Positions 1 to 6,968 of a DNA stretch of 10,728 bases are shown here, one piece after another. Positions within the stretch are counted from its first letter, which is position 1, and every line of letters starts with the position of its first letter. The position numbers were made by a program, and so were the translations under genes. The notes beneath the pieces were generated by a model. That model was not told the DNA's origin. It worked only from the letters and a program-made list of their open reading frames with translations, and made no database searches. The DNA comes from an uncultured Demequina sp. (GTDB lineage: Bacteria; Actinomycetota; Actinomycetes; Actinomycetales; Demequinaceae), in NCBI GenBank assembly GCA_937925595.1, contig CALALQ010000271.1, forward strand, positions 1 to 10,728, read 5' to 3'.

Positions 1-131
1 GTCGTGACCAGCTTCTCCGCGTCCTTCGGCTGCCCATCGAACAGGTCGACCACGGACGCGATCGCATCCAGCTGATACGGCTGACTGGCGTCGAACTGAA
101 ATCCTGATCCGCTCGCTGTGCTGTTCTTCAT
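1..131 (-). CDS. res: Type III restriction enzyme Res subunit, N-terminal fragment (cut by window edge)
   Basis: This is the start of a minus-strand gene that runs out of the window at position 1; 43 codons are visible. The peptide contains FQFDASQPYQLDAIASVVDL, which matches the way type III Res subunits and related DEAD/DEAH restriction helicases begin: a Q-motif-like YQ..AI element before the first RecA lobe. In this family Res supplies the ATP-dependent motor and, at its C-terminus, the PD-(D/E)xK nuclease, and cuts only in complex with Mod. The motor and nuclease motifs lie outside the window, so completeness is unknown. The ATG at 129-131 is 2 nt beyond the mod stop codon and has no strong Shine-Dalgarno sequence of its own, so translation is probably coupled to mod. 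The family call rests on this short N-terminus plus its position after mod. Confidence 0.82.
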   Translation of the reverse strand, partial: MKNSTASGSGFQFDASQPYQLDAIASVVDLFDGQPKDAEKLVT

Positions 132-133
132 GC

Positions 134-2095
134 TCAGGCCGTCCAGAGCTCAATGCCCTTGCTCTTCGCGAGCTGGGCCAGGTTGGTCTTGAGTTCGTCA
201 TCGCCCTGGAAGGCGTCCTCGAGCACGATGATCCGCGTCGGAGACTCGTCCACAAGCGCACGAAGCTGCTCGAGCGACGGCTTGACGTGCTCGTTTAGAT
301 ACGCCAGCACGGCGGTGTCGCCGTCACGGTCGCGTACAAGCCGGATATCGAGGCCACCAATCTCGGCCGGCGCGATGTCCTCAGTCAGGGAGTAGCCCTG
401 CTTGAGCAGAATCTCGGTGAGCAGATCGTCGGCAGTCGCGTCATCGGTCGCACTGTCACGAAGGCTGAGCAGGTGCTGCTGCAGCGCATCTTCCTCGACA
501 TCGCTCGAGATCTTCCACTTCGAGAAGCTCGTATCAACCAGACGAAACGCGCGGAATCCAGTATCGAGTGCCTCATCGCGCGCCTTGAGGTACAGCGCGA
601 AGTCCTTCTCGACCTTCTCTCCCGCCAGTTCGATTCGTCGCCTGGAGATCGCTGCAATGGAGTCGAAGCCCGCACCGCGCGCCTCCGACTCACCGGGCGT
701 GGGCTCGGGCAGCTGTACCTGAATGAAACGGCGAGAACCACCGTCGCGAGCGTTTTGCTCCATCACGGCGTGGGCGCTTGTCCCCGAGCCCGCAAAGAAG
801 TCAAGAACGATCGAGTCCTTAGAAGTCCCGATCTGAACGAGGTCAGCCAGGAAAGGCACCGGCTTGGGGCCATCGAAGTAGCGGCCGCCGAGAAGCTCCT
901 TGAGTTGCTTAGTCGCAGTGCTCGTGCTGTAAGCAGGTTTGAAGAAGACGGACTTCGGCTTGCTGCTGGGGAGGTCGCCAAGATCAGGGCGCTGCTTCTT
1001 ATAGAACTGCCAGCCGTTACTTGTGTGCTTCAGGATCAGGTTGTGCTTCTCAGCATTCAGCTTGGCCTTGCTCCAGTACCAGCTGAGTTCATCGCCCGCC
1101 GGGTTGAGTGGCCACAAAGTGTCGTGCGCCGGGTCCTTCGGCTTATCGTCCTCAGTGACGTAGAAGTCACTGGTCTCCGGAACGATGAAAATCGGGTACC
1201 AGAGCTTCGGCCGCTTGCTTCGCGGAGCGTTGACGCCAGTGGCGCGAAGGTTGTCTGCTTCCTTGAACAGGCCGTGATCGTCCTCTTGCCACTCAGCGAG
1301 GACCTTCTCCTCGTCGACGGGGAACTTGTTCAGCACACAGGCCGCCTTGTTGCGAGCGCACGCGATGACGAACTCATGGGTTTCAGCGAAGCCGAATGCG
1401 TCCTGATTGCCCTTGAGATTCATGATCACGGGGAAGGCGCCGAGGACATTGTCGGACCCGAAGATCTCCTCGCAGAGACGGACGAGATGGGCGAGTTCGT
1501 TCTCGTCGATCGAGATAAACATGATGCCGTCCTGTGTCAGCAGGTTCCGCGCGAGCTTGAGGCGCGGGTACATCATGTTGAGCCAGTTGGAGTGGTAGCG
1601 GCCCTCGGTCTCCGCGTTGGTCGCGACTTTCTTGCCTTCCTCGTTGACCTGGCGCGTCCATTCGAGGTAGGTTTCGAGACCCTCCTTGTAGTTGTCCGGG
1701 TAGACGAAGTCTTTGCCGGTGTTGTACGGAGGATCGATGTAGATTAACTGGATCTTCGCGTGGTAGTGCTTCTGCAGGATCTTGAGCACTTCGAGGTTGT
1801 CGCCCTCGATGAAGACGTTCTGCGTCGTGTCCCAGTCTTTCGAGTTCTCGAAGTCGGGCTTCAGCGTCGCCGTGGTCGGTTCCTGCGCCGCACGGAGGGC
1901 GCGCTTCTTGCCGGGCCAGAACAGTCCGAACCGCTCGCTGCTGTCGGCTGCGTCGCCGTCGAGCAGTTCCTTGAGCTTCTCGACATCCACCTTGCCGTCG
2001 GCGATAGCCTCGGGAATCAGATCGGCAAGCTGCGCTGCCAGCTCGGTCTGGAAGTTCGGAGTAGTGGATGGTGTTTCGTAGATCTCGTCGGTCAT
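134..2095 (-). CDS. mod: Type III restriction-modification DNA methyltransferase (Mod), beta-class N6-adenine
   Basis: The 653-aa protein should transfer a methyl group from S-adenosylmethionine to adenine N6 in a short asymmetric site and give Res its sequence specificity. The catalytic motif DPPYNTG is at residues 121-127 and the SAM-binding motif LDFFAGSG at 431-438; catalytic motif before SAM motif is the beta-class order usual for Mod. FIEGDNLEVLKIL (about 95-107), just before the catalytic motif, is also typical. The stretch between the motifs, about 215-400, should hold the target recognition domain. The N-terminus (LADLIPEAIADGKVDVEKLK, then FGLFWPGK) resembles other type III Mod proteins, and the length is normal. 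The ATG overlaps the upstream helicase stop as ATGA (2092-2095), with a modest purine-rich AAGAGAA 8 nt upstream, so translation is probably coupled. No frameshift is seen. The recognition sequence cannot be read from the sequence. Confidence 0.95.
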   Translation of the reverse strand: MTDEIYETPSTTPNFQTELAAQLADLIPEAIADGKVDVEKLKELLDGDAADSSERFGLFWPGKKRALRAAQEPTTATLKPDFENSKDWDTTQNVFIEGDNLEVLKILQKHYHAKIQLIYIDPPYNTGKDFVYPDNYKEGLETYLEWTRQVNEEGKKVATNAETEGRYHSNWLNMMYPRLKLARNLLTQDGIMFISIDENELAHLVRLCEEIFGSDNVLGAFPVIMNLKGNQDAFGFAETHEFVIACARNKAACVLNKFPVDEEKVLAEWQEDDHGLFKEADNLRATGVNAPRSKRPKLWYPIFIVPETSDFYVTEDDKPKDPAHDTLWPLNPAGDELSWYWSKAKLNAEKHNLILKHTSNGWQFYKKQRPDLGDLPSSKPKSVFFKPAYSTSTATKQLKELLGGRYFDGPKPVPFLADLVQIGTSKDSIVLDFFAGSGTSAHAVMEQNARDGGSRRFIQVQLPEPTPGESEARGAGFDSIAAISRRRIELAGEKVEKDFALYLKARDEALDTGFRAFRLVDTSFSKWKISSDVEEDALQQHLLSLRDSATDDATADDLLTEILLKQGYSLTEDIAPAEIGGLDIRLVRDRDGDTAVLAYLNEHVKPSLEQLRALVDESPTRIIVLEDAFQGDDELKTNLAQLAKSKGIELWTA

Positions 2096-5052
2096 TCGGG
2101 TGATTCTCTTTCATGATCTAACAATTTGCGTCGGGTTTGTGAATGACCCGCGGTCGATGTGGCGATCCGCCAGCGAATCGTAAACAGGTGCTCGGTCTCC
2201 TGGGTTCCCTGGAGCGACTGCTCGATCAGCTCAAGGAATTTGTCCGCTTCAGCCCGGAGCTTCTTGCGCGCGTCCCGGAAGTCCTCGTCGGCCTCCTCGG
2301 CACGCTGTTCCCACTTCCGGGCTTCCTTCTTGAGGCGTAGCTGCTCCATCGGGTCGTCCGCCTGGCGGGCGAGCTTGCGGGCTTCCTTCTCCTTGGCTCG
2401 GTACTCGCGGATCTTGCCTTCGTGCTCGGCCTTGCGATCCTGCTGGTTGCGGTAGAGCAGTTCCTCCTGCTGGTCGTAGTAGCGGGAGTTGCGGCCCTGG
2501 ACTTCCTTCTCCAGCTCAGCCCGCCGTGCATCAAGGTGCGGCGTGAAGCGTGCCGCTTCGATCGACACGGGCTGCTCGCCAACCTCGATGCAGGCCAGGT
2601 CGAGAATGTCTGCGACGTACTCCTCGTCGAGCCACCGGCCGTCGTCGGTCAGGGCGCCGGCGAGCATGTAGGACTCGCAGATGTCCTCATCGCGTGCCTT
2701 CATGCGGAAAGTCGCAACGTTCACAGTCAGCTCGCCGCTGGTTCCTTCCAGCGCGCGGATTGCGCTGCTCACCCGCTCCGACTGCCCGAGCGAGAAGGTC
2801 ACCTTTCGTGCCGGGGTGTCGTGGGTTTTCGCCGTCTCGATGACGTGCCTTGCGAGCGGGCTCGCATAGCGGTACTGGTGGGCGTGTTCCAGCGGCTGGG
2901 ACTTGAAGAAGTAGCGCCCGGTCGGGGCATCCTTCACCGGTGACTGGTTCAGTATGAAGGTGCGTCCGTCGCCCTCGAAGGTCGCGTGCTCGTTCAGTTC
3001 GTGTCGGGTTACCGCGAGCAGCAGGCGCTCGAACTTGTTGAGTACCTCGCCAGACTGTGTGTCGTATGCCTTGAGGCGATCCTGTACGTGCGGGTCGAGG
3101 TTGTCGAAGACCTTCGCCTTGGCGCTGGCCATCTCGCGCGAGATCTCGCTCGCGTACTGCGCTTCCAGCTCCCGGAATGCGGCATCCAGCTCGTCGGCGG
3201 TTCGGCAGCGGGTGAGGATGTCGCTGATCCTCTTCTCGAAATCCAGGCCATCCTCGATCGCTCCGAGCACCTCGTCGCTGGCTCCGAAGACGCTGGAGAA
3301 CAGCTGGAACTTGTTCGTCAGCAGCTCCAGGATGCGCTGCTCGGCGATGTTGCCCTTGTTCGAGAAGTTCACGACGACGACGTTGTGCTTCTGCCCGAAG
3401 CGGTGCACACGACCGATGCGCTGTTCGACCCGCTGGGGGTTCCAGGGCAGGTCGTAGTTGACGAGCATCGAGCAGAACTGCAGGTTGATGCCCTCCGCGG
3501 CAGCCTCGGTCGCGATCATGATCGTCCCCGCGGTGCGGAAGTAATCCACCAGCGCCTTGCGACGATCCACGGCGGCGATGCCGGTGATCAGGTCACCGTC
3601 TCTGTTCTTCTCAAGCCACGCCTGGTAGATCGCGGTCTGCTCCGGCCCGTTATTCGAGCCGTTGAAGAGGACCAGTCCCTCGCCACGACCGGCCTCCCGC
3701 AGCGACCGGGCGATGTACTCCTGCGTCTTCGTCGAGTCGGTGAAGATGATGGCCTTCTCGGGAGCCCCCAACTCACGCAACCGTTCGAAGCCCAGGTCGA
3801 GCGCCTCACCAAGTTTGACGGCCTTCTGGTTCACCGTGATTGAACGGGCCAGCGCAGCATACTCGCGCAGCTCCGCGACCTCAGCACGCATCGCCTCCAG
3901 CAGTGACTCATCCAGCGGCAACGACGACGCACGGGCACTGCTGCCGGTTCCGTCGATCTCCTCGGCCTCCTCCAGCTCCTCGCTGGTGAGCTCATCGTCA
4001 ACGGCGAAATCGGCTGCCACGAGGCCACCACGACCGTCCCGGCGTTGTCCGGTCGCGACCTCGTCAGCCAGGCGGTTGGCGACGTTCTCCAGCGTGCTCG
4101 CGACCGCGAAGGTTGACGAGCCGAGGCGCTTACGGATGATCAGGGCAGAGAGATGACGCTGACTGCCCGCGAAGGCGAACAGCTCATCGCGCTGTAGGTA
4201 GTCGTTCACCAGGTCGTAGAGCCGCGCCTCGTCCGGCGACGGGGTGAACTCAACCGTCAATGGCAGGCGCTTAGTGAAGTGGATGTACTTATCAGCGTCG
4301 CGCCGCAGCGTGCGCTTCGAGATGGTCGCAACGCGCTCGACCAGGTCGTCGTCCCCGCCGAGGTCTCGGTTCTTGACGTACCGCTCCCGGAACGCATCGA
4401 GCGAGTAGAAGTAGCCCGGGTCGAAGATCGACACCAGCCCATACAGCTCCTCGAGCTTGTTCTGCAGTGGCGTCGCCGTCAGCAGCACCGTCTTGTGGGC
4501 ACCCTTGACGATGTGCGCCACCGCCTCAGCGGCCTTGGTCTTGCCCGTCCAGTAGTTGCGCAGCCGGTGTGCCTCGTCCGCGACCACGAGATCCCACGCC
4601 TTCAGCAGCGACGTCTCATGTCGGAGCGCGAACTCGTACGAACAGATCAGGACTTGTGTCGGGCGCCCGCCCGCTGCGGCAAGCAGTGATTCTTTCGACT
4701 TCGGGTCGAGGATGGCAGACAGGATCAGGAACTTCTCGTATAGCTCCTGCTGCCACTGCTGCCGCAGACTCGACGGGGCAACGATCAGGATGCTGCGACG
4801 CCGCTCCGCCCAGTACTGCGAGATGACGATCCCCGCCTCGATCGTCTTCCCGAGACCCACCTCGTCAGCCAGGATCACGCCCTGCAGGAACGGCGTCTGG
4901 AGCGCGAAAAGCGCCGCATCGATTTGATGCGGCTTCGGCTCCACCTGCGCGTCGAACAGAAGGCCGGCCAGCTTACCTACGTGGTCGTTCGCGTAGCTGC
5001 GCTGCAGTTCGTGCGCGTAGAACCTTGCCTGGTAATCCGTCAGTCCTCGCAA
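2092..5052 (-). CDS. SNF2/RapA-type DEAD/DEAH-box helicase, first gene of the type III operon
   Basis: The 986-aa protein is a superfamily 2 ATPase with SNF2 features. Motif I is DEVGLGKTIEAG (63-74, a RapA/HepA-like form), motif II is DEAH (159-162), motif III is TATP (192-195), motif V lies in ATEAAAEGINLQ (514-525) and motif VI is QRIGRVHRFGQ (544-554). An acidic, serine-rich insert occupies about 350-385 between the RecA lobes. The C-terminal third ends in a long, highly charged, probably coiled-coil stretch, about 842-948. No nuclease or methylase motif is visible. The start is TTG: an in-frame TGA lies 15 nt upstream, so this is the first possible start, and GGAG sits 7 nt before it. 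The stop overlaps the mod ATG, so it is made together with Mod and Res. I infer an accessory translocase or remodeller in restriction. It resembles the helicase of class 1 DISARM in type, but no drmABC gene is seen. Confidence 0.9.
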   Translation of the reverse strand: MRGLTDYQARFYAHELQRSYANDHVGKLAGLLFDAQVEPKPHQIDAALFALQTPFLQGVILADEVGLGKTIEAGIVISQYWAERRRSILIVAPSSLRQQWQQELYEKFLILSAILDPKSKESLLAAAGGRPTQVLICSYEFALRHETSLLKAWDLVVADEAHRLRNYWTGKTKAAEAVAHIVKGAHKTVLLTATPLQNKLEELYGLVSIFDPGYFYSLDAFRERYVKNRDLGGDDDLVERVATISKRTLRRDADKYIHFTKRLPLTVEFTPSPDEARLYDLVNDYLQRDELFAFAGSQRHLSALIIRKRLGSSTFAVASTLENVANRLADEVATGQRRDGRGGLVAADFAVDDELTSEELEEAEEIDGTGSSARASSLPLDESLLEAMRAEVAELREYAALARSITVNQKAVKLGEALDLGFERLRELGAPEKAIIFTDSTKTQEYIARSLREAGRGEGLVLFNGSNNGPEQTAIYQAWLEKNRDGDLITGIAAVDRRKALVDYFRTAGTIMIATEAAAEGINLQFCSMLVNYDLPWNPQRVEQRIGRVHRFGQKHNVVVVNFSNKGNIAEQRILELLTNKFQLFSSVFGASDEVLGAIEDGLDFEKRISDILTRCRTADELDAAFRELEAQYASEISREMASAKAKVFDNLDPHVQDRLKAYDTQSGEVLNKFERLLLAVTRHELNEHATFEGDGRTFILNQSPVKDAPTGRYFFKSQPLEHAHQYRYASPLARHVIETAKTHDTPARKVTFSLGQSERVSSAIRALEGTSGELTVNVATFRMKARDEDICESYMLAGALTDDGRWLDEEYVADILDLACIEVGEQPVSIEAARFTPHLDARRAELEKEVQGRNSRYYDQQEELLYRNQQDRKAEHEGKIREYRAKEKEARKLARQADDPMEQLRLKKEARKWEQRAEEADEDFRDARKKLRAEADKFLELIEQSLQGTQETEHLFTIRWRIATSTAGHSQTRRKLLDHERESPE

Positions 5053-5122
5053 GTCGCGTCTCCATCAGCCGCAAGCGCGCGGAAATCCGTGACGGCTCTA
5101 TCTGGTCGTTTGCGTCGCCGGA

Positions 5123-5182
5123 ACATCAAGACTTGCCCGTCGCAAAGGGATCCGCCTGTACACTCTCGCACATCAAGAGAGT
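5123..5182 (-). promoter_or_regulatory. Possible operator/promoter region of the helicase-mod-res operon
   Basis: An inverted repeat ACTCTC (5162-5167) and GAGAGT (5177-5182) with a 9-nt spacer lies about 110 nt upstream of the helicase start. The word ACATCAAGA occurs twice, at 5123-5131 and 5170-5178, 47 bp apart; the second copy runs into the inverted repeat. Both could be protein-binding sites controlling the operon. I could not find a convincing -35/-10 pair, so the promoter itself is not placed. Confidence 0.25.
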
Positions 5183-5273
5183 ATTGATAAACGGAGCGGA
5201 CCCTCGCGCGTTGGGCGAAGGTCAAAGGTGTCCGCATAGGTCCGACTCGAAGCGAACGTCTCGGCTGGGCCTC

Positions 5274-5288
5274 ACGATGGGCCATCGT
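5274..5288. repeat. 15-bp perfect palindrome in the divergent intergenic region
   Basis: ACGATGG (5274-5280), a central G, then CCATCGT (5282-5288). The right arm can also pair with CGATG at 5292-5296, giving an alternative small hairpin. It has no T-run, so it is not a classical terminator. It may be a regulator-binding site or chance. Confidence 0.35.
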
Positions 5289-5541
5289 TGGCGATGCTAC
5301 GGCCCTAGCGCACAGTGGTCTTCGCTTCGACATTCAGCCACCCCAGCGATCGGGCGCGGCGCAGTGCTCGGCGTCGAACAACTGCTAAGCGAAGCGCGGC
5401 AGCGCGGAGTCTGCAAGAAGTGAGCGGCGAGGACGGAGTCGCGAACGATCGCTACTCTCGGCGTCGGAGCGAGGGGCCTTCCTACCCCAGCACCAGTTGA
5501 CGACGTCTTCCGGCATCTGCCCACACCTGTCATCGGCCGCG

Positions 5542-5571
5542 TTGACGGCATCCGATCAGTGTCCGACACTG
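5542..5571 (+). promoter_or_regulatory. Candidate integrase promoter with 15-bp palindrome over the -10 region
   Basis: CAGTGTCCGACACTG (5557-5571) is a perfect 7+1+7 palindrome ending about 41 nt before the integrase ATG. TTGACG at 5542-5547 could be a -35 box; with 17 nt spacing the -10 would be GACACT (5565-5570), a weak match lying inside the right arm. A repressor bound here would block the promoter, as expected for an autoregulated integrase. The palindrome is seen directly; the promoter is inference. Confidence 0.35.
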
Positions 5572-5602
5572 GCCCATAGTGACCCTCAACCGAGCATCGA
5601 AC

Positions 5603-5607
5603 GGAGG
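5603..5607 (+). promoter_or_regulatory. Ribosome binding site of the integrase
   Basis: GGAGG ends 5 nt before the ATG at 5613. It fixes the true start of the integrase reading frame and so shows that the amber codon at 5838 lies inside the original gene, not upstream of it. Confidence 0.75.
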
Positions 5608-5846
5608 TCGAGATGGGCAGCATCACCCCGTACGAATCGGCGAAGGGCCGCCGCTACCGCGTGCGCTATCGCAAGCCCGATCGCACCGAGGCGGAGAAGC
5701 GCGGTTTCACGACGATGCGCGAAGCGAAGCTGTATCTGTCCATGGTTACGGTGTCGAAGTCGAAGGGCGAGTACATCGACCCGTCCACCTCGCGGGTACC
5801 GGTCCGGATGTTCGCCGACAGCTGGCTGCGGTCCAAGTAGCCGCCG

Positions 5847-6743
5847 ATGTCGAAGCCCTCGTACTACATGACGCTCGAGCGGGCGTGGAAGAACCATGTC
5901 GCGCCGGTGTGGGCCGACCGGGAGATCTCCTCGATCCGCCGCTCGGAAGTCCAGGACTGGGTGTCCGACCTCGCGACGCAGAAGTCACGCACGGTCGTCC
6001 TTCGAGCACTGGGAGTCCTCGCCGGCATCCTCGACGTCGCGATCGACGATCGCCGCCTGGCGAGCAACCCGGCCCGCAACGTACGCAACCTTCCTCGGCA
6101 TGGGCCGGGTAAGCGTCGCGTCTACCTCTCGCACGACCAGGTCGCGACGCTGGCGGCGTGCTCCGCGTATCCGACGCTTGTCCTGACGCTGGCGTATACG
6201 GGCCTGCGCTGGGGCGAGGCGACAGGGCTGCGGGTGCGCAGCGTGAACCGGCTGCGCCGGCGCTTCGTCATCGAGGAGAACGCGGTGATGATCGCGTACG
6301 AGATCCATGTCGGCACGCCGAAGACGCACGAGAAGCGATCGGTGCCCTACCCCGAGCGTCTGGCGCCGATGATCGAGCAGGCGTGCGCCGGCAAGGGGCC
6401 CGAGGGACTGCTGTTCGGCGACGGGATCAACCACATGCGCAACTCGGGCAGCAAGGGATGGTTCGCGAACGCGGTCCGCCGCGCGCAGGAGTTCGATCCG
6501 TCGATCCCGCGGCTCACCCCTCACGACCTCCGCCACACCGCCGCGTCGCTCGCAATCAGCTCGGGCGCGAACGTGAAGGCCGTGCAGCGGATGCTCGGCC
6601 ATGCTTCCGCGGCGATGACGCTGGACACGTACGCCGACCTCTTCGACGACGACCTGGATGCCGTCGCGACGCGACTGAACGAACAGATGCCGTTGGTGGC
6701 GCTGCCGTCAGGACCGCAGACCCGCTACGCGCGACCGAGGTAA
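5847..6743 (+). CDS. int: Integrase core-binding and catalytic part, open frame downstream of the amber codon
   Basis: This 298-aa open frame begins at an ATG 6 nt after the amber stop that ends the first 75 codons of the integrase. It contains the core-binding region and the whole catalytic domain with R, K, HxxR, H and Y in place, but not the arm-binding domain. No Shine-Dalgarno sequence precedes the ATG, so translation would need reinitiation by ribosomes that have just terminated at 5840. If made, such a protein could cleave core sites but would lack the arm contacts that give direction and efficiency. It may simply be the downstream part of a dead gene. Confidence 0.5.
   Translation: MSKPSYYMTLERAWKNHVAPVWADREISSIRRSEVQDWVSDLATQKSRTVVLRALGVLAGILDVAIDDRRLASNPARNVRNLPRHGPGKRRVYLSHDQVATLAACSAYPTLVLTLAYTGLRWGEATGLRVRSVNRLRRRFVIEENAVMIAYEIHVGTPKTHEKRSVPYPERLAPMIEQACAGKGPEGLLFGDGINHMRNSGSKGWFANAVRRAQEFDPSIPRLTPHDLRHTAASLAISSGANVKAVQRMLGHASAAMTLDTYADLFDDDLDAVATRLNEQMPLVALPSGPQTRYARPR
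6687..6743 (+). repeat. Left copy of the integrase 3'-end direct repeat
   Basis: The last 57 nt of the integrase, encoding MPLVALPSGPQTRYARPR plus stop, recur at 10411-10467. By eye, 47 of 57 positions match and the reading phase is conserved. The two copies bracket the mcrBC genes. Confidence 0.8.
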
Positions 6744-6751
6744 CGGCAGAG

Positions 6752-6777
6752 CGAGGCCCGCGGTTCCGAAGGCCTCG
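6752..6777 (+). terminator. Hairpin just after the integrase stop
   Basis: CGAGGCC (6752-6758) pairs perfectly with GGCCTCG (6771-6777) around a 12-nt loop, starting 8 nt after the integrase stop. There is no T-run behind it, so if it terminates it does so in the tract-less way proposed for GC-rich actinobacteria. It would separate integrase from mcrBC transcription. Confidence 0.4.
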
Positions 6778-6893
6778 AGAAGCTCCGCGTTTCTCGGTGC
6801 GAGTTGCCGGACGAAGCGGCCAGTGCTGCAGCTCAGCAAACAGTTCATGGTGGCGCCGTCCAGTCTGGCGAGGGCCCATGCCTCAATGTGCGG

Positions 6894-6961
6894 TTCATCG
6901 TTGCTGGCGCAACCCCCGCTAGGTTGAAACCACCTCTATTTCGAGGACGCGCTCTGGGAGG
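6894..6961 (+). promoter_or_regulatory. Candidate mcrBC promoter and strong ribosome binding site
   Basis: The 225-bp gap before mcrB should hold its promoter. TAGGTT (6920-6925) fits the TAnnnT form of actinobacterial -10 boxes, but no well-spaced -35 is evident. A small inverted repeat GTTGC-N4-GCAAC (6900-6913) sits just upstream and could be an operator. GGGAGG (6956-6961), 7 nt before the TTG at 6969, is a strong ribosome binding site and decides the mcrB start. The ribosome site is well supported; the promoter is weak. Confidence 0.4.
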
Positions 6962-6968
6962 AAGACTC

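Larger units (their letters stand above)
5053..5612. other. Divergent non-coding region between helicase operon and integrase
   Basis: These 560 bases separate the minus-strand helicase start from the plus-strand integrase start and should hold both promoters. Short open frames here have no recognisable product, no convincing ribosome site and arginine/serine-rich compositions typical of shadow frames in GC-rich DNA. I see three short inverted repeats (listed separately) but no tRNA, transposase or second integrase trace. About 270 bases in the middle (5290-5555) show nothing I can name. Confidence 0.6.
5613..6743 (+). pseudogene. int: Phage-type tyrosine recombinase/integrase interrupted by an in-frame amber codon
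   Basis: A 376-codon frame is broken only by TAG at 5838-5840 (codon 76); both sides are in the same phase. Residues 1-75 look like an N-terminal arm-type DNA-binding domain of the AP2-like kind (GRRYRVRYRKPDRTEAEKRG). The core-binding domain follows at about 80-165, then the catalytic domain. The catalytic set is complete: Arg199 in TGLRWGEATGL, Lys237 in TPKTHEKRSVP, His304 and Arg307 in HDLRH, His330 in LGH, and nucleophile Tyr340 in TLDTYADLF. Total length is normal for actinobacterial phage integrases. The gene would have driven integration, probably at the nearby tRNA-Arg. With no other damage, the stop looks recent, or it may be suppressed or bypassed by restart at ATG 5847. A sequencing error cannot be excluded from the sequence alone. 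The last 19 codons recur at 10411-10467. Confidence 0.85.

Noticed and set aside
473..1747. 424-codon open frame on the plus strand
   Set aside because: It lies entirely antisense to mod, whose protein is a clear family member. Long antisense frames are common in GC-rich genes, and this one has no recognisable motif or ribosome site.
1383..2114. 243-codon minus-strand frame overlapping mod, with an ATG just upstream of the mod ATG
   Set aside because: Out-of-phase arginine-rich translation of mod. The overlapping ATGA and the family N-terminus fix the mod start at 2095.
2986..3843. 285-codon open frame on the plus strand
   Set aside because: Antisense to the helicase, over the helicase motif regions, with no family character.
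1..5052. DISARM system
   Set aside because: An SNF2-type helicase and an adenine methyltransferase occur together, but the methyltransferase is a type III Mod followed by Res, and no drmA, drmB or drmC is visible.
5315..5500. Possible small gene before the integrase
   Set aside because: No ribosome site or recognisable product, and an arginine/serine-rich composition typical of a shadow frame in GC-rich DNA.
5053..5612. CRISPR array or small RNA gene in the divergent gap
   Set aside because: No regularly spaced repeats are present; the inverted repeats are isolated and unlike one another.
6158..6922. 254-codon plus-strand frame overlapping the integrase end
   Set aside because: Arginine-rich shadow frame of the integrase; the integrase frame carries all catalytic motifs.
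6804..6968. N-terminal extension of McrB from the TTG at 6804
   Set aside because: The added 55 residues lack family character and overlap the likely promoter and leader; the strong ribosome site points to 6969.
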